The position numbers and the translations under genes were made by a program. Below are positions 1-7,350 of a DNA stretch of 37,979 bases, piece by piece (position 1 is the stretch's first letter; every line of letters starts with the position of its first letter). Origin of the DNA: Gammaproteobacteria bacterium (GTDB taxonomy: Bacteria > Pseudomonadota > Gammaproteobacteria > SZUA-152). The DNA lies in assembly GCA_013151575.1 (NCBI GenBank), contig JAADHZ010000060.1, forward strand, positions 1 to 37,979. Reading direction: 5' to 3'. The notes under the pieces were generated by a model. It ran no database searches and had not been told where the DNA came from. It was given only the letters and a program-made list of their open reading frames with translations.

Positions 1-191
1 GTGACTATTCCTGCGCTTTTACTCAATCAGAACGAACAAATACGGACTAAATCAGAGCGCCACTTATATAAGTTATTTAATTTCCGTCCCTTGACGGATA
101 AAAAAACAGGCATACATTTCTTAACTTAATGGCATTGGGGGGGAGGTTAATACATAAAGTCTAGCGCTACTATTGCTGAAAAACCCTGATG

Positions 192-242
192 AATAAAAAC
201 GCCAGCGTTACCAAAAGTCTGTGGACATTTGGCAACGCTGGC
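192..242 (-). terminator. Rho-independent terminator of the PstS-like gene
   Basis: On the minus strand: GCCAGCGTTgCCAAA ... TTTGGtAACGCTGGC stem (201-242), then GTTTTTATT; lies just 3' of the 281-712 stop codon. Confidence 0.8.
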
Positions 243-280
243 TAGGGGGTTAAAAAAGAAGCGTGGTCGTTTTGGTTCTA

Positions 281-712
281 TCAGAACGTGCCGACCACTT
301 TTACATTTCCTGTTTTGCTGCTGGAGTCAATATAGCCGATAACAGAGGGGTTTTCGGCAACAAGCTCAATGATTTTTGCATCGTTTTCCACCTCTTTGAG
401 GGGGTTGCCTTTGCCACTGAACATTAATCGCGACCAATACGCTTTGATTTGCTTGGGTGATTTCCCTAGCGCTTTTTTATCAAAGCGTTTTCTAACAGCC
501 GATTTGCTTGAATGATTTACGGCCTGGATAGTGTTTCCGCTGCCTGGGAAACTTTTCATTTTTCCTAAAAATATTCGCTTAATATCTTTAGCCGTTAATG
601 CGACGGGGTTATCTGGATTGACAACCACCACGACTTCCGCATTGGCCAATTGGCTGAAGCTCAGGGTAGTCGCTGATAAGGTGATTAGAATTAAAGCAGT
701 CAAAGATTTCAT
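281..712 (-). CDS. PstS-like phosphate ABC transporter substrate-binding-type periplasmic protein (small, single domain)
   Basis: Signal peptide MKSLTALILITLSATTLSFSQLANA; PBP-like pattern 'LTAKDIKRIFLGKMKSFPGSGNTIQAVNH...YWSRLMFSGKG...VIGYID'. Confidence 0.8.
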   Translation of the reverse strand: MKSLTALILITLSATTLSFSQLANAEVVVVVNPDNPVALTAKDIKRIFLGKMKSFPGSGNTIQAVNHSSKSAVRKRFDKKALGKSPKQIKAYWSRLMFSGKGNPLKEVENDAKIIELVAENPSVIGYIDSSSKTGNVKVVGTF

Positions 713-724
713 TTTAATCTCCTT

Positions 725-1999
725 TTAAAAAACAGTCGTCAGGGCTGTTTGGAATAGAGAAACGGATCTGCCCGTAGCGGGGTTTTTATCTTCAAAATCC
801 GTGTACTCAGCCTTAAAGGCGACAGAGTCACTGACCTCCCAGCGTAGGCCCAGCGTGTAATATGAACTATCTTCTTGAAAAGAAGACATGATCCCCTTCG
901 TGACATCTTTAAGGGGTGGATTCTCCGGACCAAGAGGAATAGGACCATTGGGCCCAGGAGGGGCCATCCCTGCAGCAAATCCAGCAGGTAGCTGATCAAG
1001 CAGGCCGAAGTCCACTTTGTTTTTGTCTCTGCCGTAGGTGACATGAAGGAGAACATCGTCAAAGTGTCTTCCAAAACTAATATAATACGATTCCTGGTCA
1101 GGAAAAATATTGTCTCCAGCGCGGATTTTCGTAATTTCACCCACTAGCAGGTAGTCATCATAATCGATCATGAAGCCAAGCCCTGAAAAATCGCCGGTAT
1201 CATCTTTCATCTCTAAATCATTAGCAATGTTTCCATATCCTTCCCTGCGCCACGCCCCAAAAACATCATTCAAATCGGTTGTGGCAATGGACAATTTTGT
1301 TCGCGAGTAGGTTGCTCTTATGTTCCACCAGTCTTCGCCAACGGTCCAGGAAATGCTGTACAGTTTTGAAAAGTCAGCTGCTCTTTCTGCACCTTGATCA
1401 ATAACCGGTTCACGAAGCCGACCAAAAGTCACGTGTAAAGTTGAATCAAGATCTCCCATCGTGCTTTTGTAAATGGAGCCAACACCATCAAAAACATCAA
1501 AGGGGAGGCTATAAACACCGGAAGGTGGTTTTATCCAGTGGTATGCATAGGAAACGTCAAGGAAATCAGAATACATATAAAAGGGCACACGCTGACGACC
1601 AAATAATAATCGCCAATTATCCGTCGCATCGTATCCTAGAAAAGCCCATTCGGCATTCAAATTAAAGGTCTCGGAACCCCGGGCAACAAACTGTGTTGTG
1701 ACTTCCCAGTTTTCGCCCAAATCACTTGTGGCCTGTAAGCCAATCAACGAACCTGAATTGAACCCAGGCTCTCTATCGTAACCGGCTAAACTAGATGCGG
1801 CGTCAATCTCACTAGCACGATCACCCTCGGTTCTATCTCCTCCTGCTGGTCTTAGAGCAGCGTTACTATTTTGTAGGCTTTCGCTTAAAACGGCTCCTCC
1901 CGCAAATGTGGCGAAACCGGAAAAATTAACTTCTCCGGCTAGCAGGTTTAGAGGTGGAAAAAACACTAAAAATACCAAGAATTTTCTAAAGTTTTTCAT
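725..1999 (-). CDS. Outer-membrane porin-like beta-barrel protein
   Basis: Signal peptide, alternating beta-strand pattern, 'LLFGRQRVPFYMYSDFLDVSYAYHWIKPP', C-terminal aromatic residue (TTVF). 12 nt upstream of the PstS-like gene, same strand. Confidence 0.75.
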   Translation of the reverse strand: MKNFRKFLVFLVFFPPLNLLAGEVNFSGFATFAGGAVLSESLQNSNAALRPAGGDRTEGDRASEIDAASSLAGYDREPGFNSGSLIGLQATSDLGENWEVTTQFVARGSETFNLNAEWAFLGYDATDNWRLLFGRQRVPFYMYSDFLDVSYAYHWIKPPSGVYSLPFDVFDGVGSIYKSTMGDLDSTLHVTFGRLREPVIDQGAERAADFSKLYSISWTVGEDWWNIRATYSRTKLSIATTDLNDVFGAWRREGYGNIANDLEMKDDTGDFSGLGFMIDYDDYLLVGEITKIRAGDNIFPDQESYYISFGRHFDDVLLHVTYGRDKNKVDFGLLDQLPAGFAAGMAPPGPNGPIPLGPENPPLKDVTKGIMSSFQEDSSYYTLGLRWEVSDSVAFKAEYTDFEDKNPATGRSVSLFQTALTTVF

Positions 2000-2572
2000 T
2001 TTTGTTTCCTTCCTTGCTCGTTATAACGGTGTGAAATGGCTGAGTTAGATGAAACGAGGAAAAATAAACACCTTTTTTCCTGGTTCCATGAGTCGCTCAC
2101 GCATAACGGGGGCAGCTGTTTTGTTTGCACTGCTGCCCGGTTTTGTCACTTGTTTTCACCAGAGCAAAAAAATGTAGTTGGTGAGCAAATGGTTTAAATT
2201 TAAACGTCCCATGCGTTAAATATCCTGTGTGAGTTGTCGGTGTACTTTTGGTTTCGGGCAGCTGTTTTTTGTATCGCTTTTGTTCGGCTATGTGCTCAGC
2301 AGTCGGTGCGGGCTCAACATCTCCTGCGGTGATGAAAGCAGGGTTGATGATCTGCTTCCCACCTCCTGTGAGAAATACGTATGACCGAATCGCTTGAGGC
2401 TATCGGCATCATCTACTGAGGCTTTAGAAAAAAATTGGTATTCCCCGATGGCGGGGTTTGGCAGGTGTGATGCGAGGAGAGAAAGGAGCTACGGTTACCC
2501 TCCGGTCAGCTTAATTTTCCGGCGGGGTTGGAGGCGTGTCTGTGAAGCGGGAGGAAGAAAACGAGAGAATTT

Positions 2573-5020
2573 TTATGCCATTGTGTGGTGGTAGCTTTGC
2601 GTGGTTGATTCCTCGCCCTGGTTCAGCGCGCGTTTGATGCCGCCGATGACCGAGTCCAGCGCGCGGTCGAACAGTGGCACATCTTCCACAAAAAAGGCGC
2701 GGCCTAGTTCAAATGCTTCCAGCAGTTTGCGATTGGAAATGTCTGCAACCACTTTGTATTTGCGGTCCACGAAGGTGTATTCGCCGGTAAAGTCGCACTT
2801 CCAGGCTAATTTGCCGCGCTGGCGATGTTCGTTTCCCAGCTCAATAAATTCCACCCAGGTGCCGAGGGACATTTCCTGAATATCTTCGGCAAAGCGGCTG
2901 GCGGGCAATTCGTTGGCATTCCATTCTTTGGATTGCGTGGAGGCGAGTACGATTTCTGCTATGAGGCTGTCGGTGTCATCGTTGCTGTTTTCCTCGCTGG
3001 GCAGATTGGAAAGATCGATGCCAAAATCGTCACTGTCGAGCTTGGAGGGTTGCGGGGCTAAAGAGCTTGTCGGTGTTTCCTGTGGTTCCGGTATGCTGCC
3101 CCGCAGACTGGCCAGGTGAAGTTGTTCCAGTCCTGCGAACAAGCGGTCGGTGGCTTGTCGATCGAACTGGATCAGGGTTAGGCCGTCACGCAGGCCATTG
3201 AGCACGCGGGGGATGATTTTGACCAGCCGCTGCCGTTCGCTGAGCACGAGCTTAGGTTGCATGCTCCAGACCAAGTCGTCCGCCACTTGTAGTGCGGTGT
3301 TCCAAGCGGGGCTGCCGTCGCCGTCACGCAGGTACAGGCGAGTGAGCACATCTTTCCAGGCGTCGATAAGAATGTTGGCCACCAGCGGCGGAACCCGATT
3401 GTCGGTGATGCGACGCTGAATTTCACCGGCTACGACTTCTTTGGCCTGTTCCTGCATCTCACCGGCGCGACGGTTGGTTTCGCGTTCTTGCTCCATGAAA
3501 CCCGTGAATTCGGCCAGCAGTTCATCGAAGATACCCAGGTTGTCCTCAAATTCGATCAGCACGCGGTCCACCACGTAACCCACCATTTGGAAGGTGGCGT
3601 CTTCTTCCGGGTCTCCATTTTCCATATCGCTACCGGCGTAGGCCAATTCATTGAGTAATTGCCGGGCGGCGTGGGATTTTTTGGCGAAAAATTCTGTGTC
3701 GAGAATCGCGACTTTGAGCAGGGGAATTTGCAAGCGAGCGATTTGAGTTTTGAGATGCTCGGGCAGACTGGGGTCGTCGAGGATGAAATCGAACAACATG
3801 CTGACGATGTCGATGGCGTCGGTATTGGCTTGGTCGATGTTTTTTTGTTCTGTGCTCTCACCAGCAACCACGCCGATTTCCGATATCAGGGTGGTTTTGA
3901 TAAGTTCAGCACTGGATTGCTGGCTGGATGCTGCTAGTTGTACGGTATCGGATGTTTGCAACCGCGACAGGGCGGTGAGCACATCTGCGGTTGCGTAAGT
4001 GGTGGCGGCCATCACGGTGCCGTCGGTGACGTTACTGAAACTAGGGCCTGCCGGTATACCTGCTACACCGTTGCCTCCAGGGGCGGTGGGGAGCGCCCCC
4101 GCCATGCTGACCACGGCGTTGGTGCTGCGTTGTTGGGACAGCAGCTGTTGCAGGGCGGAAAACACTCCCTGAGGTTCGTTGATATCCATGTTGGCCATTG
4201 CCGCCAGGTCATCATTTAAAGTGTTTTGTGTGTCGGGACTGGCCCCGATGGGGGGTTGTTCGCTTTTGCGGATGGTGTTTTTGATGCGGGGCAACACGCC
4301 AGCGGCGACGAGGTCTGCGTTGAGGGCATCGTACATCGGCCCCAGTTGTTGCACGATGAATTTGTCGAACAGTTTGTAAATGACCAGACGGACCTTGATG
4401 TCGGCATCGGTCTGTTGGGTTGCGCCGGTAAATGCCTGGCACAATACTTCAGGGCGCAAGGGGTTATTGTCCGCAGTGATAACCATATCATCGAACAGAA
4501 AATCCAACCGCGCAGTCAGTGCAAACAACGCTTCACGGTAGAGGTTTTCCGCGTTGCTACTCATGCTGATAACAGCTAGCGATTCCTCCAACTGCTCGTC
4601 TCCCACCAGGCCAGCCTGCTCCAGGGAGTCGTTGCTGCGGTAGGGGTTGCGGGTGTCGAGGTTTAGCGAGGCATTAAAACCTTGCTCAAACGTCTCAAAA
4701 TAGGCTTTGGTCATTTGCTCTTTTTGTAGGCGGGTTTCACGCATGGCATCAAAGTAAAGTGCTTGCTGCTGGTTATTTTCAGCTTTGTCTGCCAGTGCGA
4801 ACAGGCTGTCATCAATGGATGCAAAACATTTCGGCAGCAGTTTGCGCAGAAAGTGTTTGGTCGTGCGCTGGGCCGATACTATTAATTGCGGAACACGAAC
4901 TGTCACTTCTTCCGCAGATGCGGAACGACGGTGAGGGGCAAAATCGATGATGTTGCGTCGCATAACCGTGAAACCTCTGGTAGTGGCATCGGGCAGCGCC
5001 TGATTAACCGGGTTGTCCAT
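2573..5020 (-). CDS. DUF1631 family protein
   Basis: Long ORF (815 aa) with DUF1631-like N-terminus 'FLRKLLPKCFASIDDSLFALADKAENNQQQALYFDAMRETR' and C-terminal 'LGTWVEFIELGNEHRQRGKLAWKCDFTGEYTFVDRKYKVVAD'. Confidence 0.75.
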   Translation of the reverse strand: MDNPVNQALPDATTRGFTVMRRNIIDFAPHRRSASAEEVTVRVPQLIVSAQRTTKHFLRKLLPKCFASIDDSLFALADKAENNQQQALYFDAMRETRLQKEQMTKAYFETFEQGFNASLNLDTRNPYRSNDSLEQAGLVGDEQLEESLAVISMSSNAENLYREALFALTARLDFLFDDMVITADNNPLRPEVLCQAFTGATQQTDADIKVRLVIYKLFDKFIVQQLGPMYDALNADLVAAGVLPRIKNTIRKSEQPPIGASPDTQNTLNDDLAAMANMDINEPQGVFSALQQLLSQQRSTNAVVSMAGALPTAPGGNGVAGIPAGPSFSNVTDGTVMAATTYATADVLTALSRLQTSDTVQLAASSQQSSAELIKTTLISEIGVVAGESTEQKNIDQANTDAIDIVSMLFDFILDDPSLPEHLKTQIARLQIPLLKVAILDTEFFAKKSHAARQLLNELAYAGSDMENGDPEEDATFQMVGYVVDRVLIEFEDNLGIFDELLAEFTGFMEQERETNRRAGEMQEQAKEVVAGEIQRRITDNRVPPLVANILIDAWKDVLTRLYLRDGDGSPAWNTALQVADDLVWSMQPKLVLSERQRLVKIIPRVLNGLRDGLTLIQFDRQATDRLFAGLEQLHLASLRGSIPEPQETPTSSLAPQPSKLDSDDFGIDLSNLPSEENSNDDTDSLIAEIVLASTQSKEWNANELPASRFAEDIQEMSLGTWVEFIELGNEHRQRGKLAWKCDFTGEYTFVDRKYKVVADISNRKLLEAFELGRAFFVEDVPLFDRALDSVIGGIKRALNQGEESTTQSYHHTMA

Positions 5021-5349
5021 AGTGTCGGTCAGACTGAAGCCAGATAGTGTGATTGGTTTCTCGGCACGGGAGTGACTCAGGTCACACTCTAATGAAACAG
5101 CTCTGTTTCTGTGCTAGACAGGGCGCCTGTGCTATCCTCGCAGTTCCTTTGGTGCATACTTTTCGCGGTTAGCTGGGTAACGTCAAAATGCCCGTTAATT
5201 TGATATTGTTATTGTCTCGGCCGCTAGGCTGAGTGTTTTTCAGGTAAAACCAACTATAAAAGGCTGTCAATTCGCTTGAACCTTTAACCTCATGTTCTAT
5301 ATTCACAAACACACCGATTATTTAGTCTGCTACGGGCGAAGGTTGTAAT

Positions 5350-5673
5350 ATGACCAAACCTTCTGTTACCAGAGCCAATCGTTCCTCTCCGGGGAAAAAA
5401 GGCGGCGTCGACGAAAAGGGCAGTGCATTGCCCAAGGCGTGGTTGGTTCCCATTCGTTTGGCTATCTACTCGGTGTTGGCAGCTAGCTCCGCTTATGTTT
5501 ATTTCAACGTGGGCGAGCTGGGTTTGACACATTATCTGGTGATTATTTCAATCATTGCTGTTGCCGCCATGGCGTTGCTCGATTGCCGGATGAGCGAAGA
5601 ATATTGGCGAAAGCAGGAAAAGCTTGCGGAGAATTCCAAGACTGAAGATAGATCCAAGGATGGGGCCGAATGA
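5350..5673 (+). CDS. Small hypothetical membrane protein
   Basis: 107 aa ORF with two predicted hydrophobic helices; no family recognised. Confidence 0.5.
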   Translation: MTKPSVTRANRSSPGKKGGVDEKGSALPKAWLVPIRLAIYSVLAASSAYVYFNVGELGLTHYLVIISIIAVAAMALLDCRMSEEYWRKQEKLAENSKTEDRSKDGAE

Positions 5674-5760
5674 GATGTTTTTGAATGCTATTCAACGTGA
5701 TGTTTCGATTGTCGCCATTGGTTCTCTAATTTACAGGTTTTCAACAAAAGGACGCAATCA

Positions 5761-6324
5761 GTGGCTATAGCAAAGAAAAAACGCGCAACATCAGGCGCTC
5801 GGAAAAAAACAGTGGCGCAGAAACTGAAAGATCTTGGTTTGACTTATATCACACGCATGGACCACGGTAATACGCACGGCTGGTGGGTGCGCGTGTACAA
5901 AGACTCCAAGCCGGTTGAGTCAAAACTTTTTTCTGACGGCGTTTACGGCAATAAAAGTAAGGCGAAAAAACAGGCTCAGGAACACCGCAATAAGGTGGTC
6001 AAGAAACACAAAATTGTCCCCGTGCACATGCGCAAAACCCGCGAGCACAGTGTCGACCGGCGCAGCACTAGTGGCATGGTCGGCGTCACGTTGTCGGTTG
6101 TTGAAAAAGCGGACAGTTTACGGGTACATTGGAGTGCACGGTTTATGGAAGCCGGTCGGCAGCGCAATGTATCATTTTCAGTCAGAAAATTTGGATACGA
6201 AGGCGCCTACCGTAAGGCGTTGAAAGCACGTTGTGAAGCCATTGAGCAGACCATGCCGCGAGGGCTTAAACCACCAGCGCCATCGCGCGTGCTGCAAAAA
6301 TGGATGAAAACGGAAGGCGTCTGA
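5761..6324 (+). CDS. AP2-domain-like DNA-binding protein with two AP2-like units
   Basis: GTG start. Lys-rich N-terminus; unit 1 'TYITRMDHGNTHGWWVRVYKDSKPVESKLFSDGVYGNKSKAKKQAQEHRNK'; unit 2 'RSTSGMVGVTLSVVEKADSLRVHWSARFMEAGRQRNVSFSVRKFGYEGAYRKALKARCEA', the canonical AP2/ERF G-V-x...W.A......R...FSV.K.G...A...A pattern. Confidence 0.75.
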   Translation: MAIAKKKRATSGARKKTVAQKLKDLGLTYITRMDHGNTHGWWVRVYKDSKPVESKLFSDGVYGNKSKAKKQAQEHRNKVVKKHKIVPVHMRKTREHSVDRRSTSGMVGVTLSVVEKADSLRVHWSARFMEAGRQRNVSFSVRKFGYEGAYRKALKARCEAIEQTMPRGLKPPAPSRVLQKWMKTEGV

Positions 6325-6404
6325 GTTCCCCTGCGAATAAAAAATTGAAACCTTGGGTGGTTTTAACGGTCCATCTATTGGCGCCCGGTGCTCCCTAACA
6401 TGAC

Positions 6405-7175
6405 ATGTACTTCTTAAGTAACATACTGGATCGCAATGAAATCATTGAGCTGGAAAAAATGCAACGTCGTTTAATGGCATTGACCACACGGAACCTGTTT
6501 CCCTGCCTAGTCCTACTTTTTTCTGCGGTATTTCAACCGGTTATTGCTGAAGATGCCCTCCCGGATTCATCCAAGGAAGAAGGTGACGCGCCGTCGAAAT
6601 TTGAAACTGCGCTTTCCTGGGTTGATCAGGGTGAATATTCCAAAGCTGTCGAAGTTTTTAAAAAACTCGCGCAACAAGGGAATGCGGAGGCGCAATATAA
6701 CCTGGCCATGTTGTATCGAAACGGCACGGGTGTGGATCGGGATAACAAACAAAGCGCGATGTGGTTCCGACGCGCTGCGGAACAGGATGTGCCCGATGCA
6801 CAGTATATGCTGGGAAACAGCTACGATAATGGCGAAGGGGTGCCCAAAAGCACCAAATGGGCCTTTATCTGGTATCGCAAGGCTGCGGAGTTGGGGCACG
6901 CGCTGGCGCAAATCAATCTCGGCGTGATGTATGCCAATGGCCTGGGTGTTGATCAGGATATTGAAAAAGCCTATTTATGGTTTCACGCAGCCGCTGCTCA
7001 AGGCTACCCCGTTGCCTTGGAAAACAGAAAAATCGTTGAAGATGCCCTGACTCCCGAGCAGTTGGAAGCAGTGAAATCGCTGGCGTCTGAATATTACAAC
7101 ACATACGTCGTGCCTTTTTTAAGAGAATCTTATCGGCACAGTAATTCGCGCGGGAGTCCGCCGTTGAGTGAATAA
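6405..7175 (+). CDS. Secreted Sel1-repeat (TPR-like) protein
   Basis: At least three Sel1 repeats ('AEAQYNLAMLYRNGTGVDRDNKQSAMWFRRAAEQ', 'PDAQYMLGNSYDNGEGVPKSTKWAFIWYRKAAEL', 'ALAQINLGVMYANGLGVDQDIEKAYLWFHAAAAQG'); signal peptide suggests the real start may be internal (about 6462 or 6474). Confidence 0.85.
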   Translation: MYFLSNILDRNEIIELEKMQRRLMALTTRNLFPCLVLLFSAVFQPVIAEDALPDSSKEEGDAPSKFETALSWVDQGEYSKAVEVFKKLAQQGNAEAQYNLAMLYRNGTGVDRDNKQSAMWFRRAAEQDVPDAQYMLGNSYDNGEGVPKSTKWAFIWYRKAAELGHALAQINLGVMYANGLGVDQDIEKAYLWFHAAAAQGYPVALENRKIVEDALTPEQLEAVKSLASEYYNTYVVPFLRESYRHSNSRGSPPLSE

Positions 7176-7185
7176 GACCTTTGGA

Positions 7186-7284
7186 ATGTTGAGGTTTATA
7201 GCCACTGTGGTGTTGTTTCTCGCCCTTCTGTATTTACCCTCCGCCGTCTGGGGCCCTGCCGGGCCTTTTGGGATGCCGGTTTAA
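7186..7284 (+). CDS. Possible 32-aa exported micro-peptide MLRFIATVVLFLALLYLPSAVWGPAGPFGMPV
   Basis: Short ATG ORF between sel1 and the kinase gene; signal-peptide or TM-like hydrophobic core followed by a Gly/Pro tail. No homology evidence available. Confidence 0.25.
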   Translation: MLRFIATVVLFLALLYLPSAVWGPAGPFGMPV

Positions 7285-7303
7285 GGGATGGAACACAATA
7301 ACT
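7283..7303 (+). repeat. 21-nt sequence AAGGGATGGAACACAATAACT, exact copy of one arm of the palindrome at 27669-27712
   Basis: Exact 21-nt match to the reverse complement of 27692-27712. Confidence 0.85.
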
Positions 7304-7350
7304 GAGCAAACCTGAGACGCGTTTGTGGGACAACCATTCGACAACGGAGT

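Noticed and set aside
2110-2138. GGGCAGC ... GCTGCCC inverted repeat followed by GGTTTTGT
   Set aside because: Terminator-like on the plus strand, but no plus-strand gene lies upstream within the window; function unclear.
2394-2594. 66-aa plus-strand ORF in the gap before the DUF1631 stop
   Set aside because: Low-complexity translation with no signal or domain; likely chance ORF.
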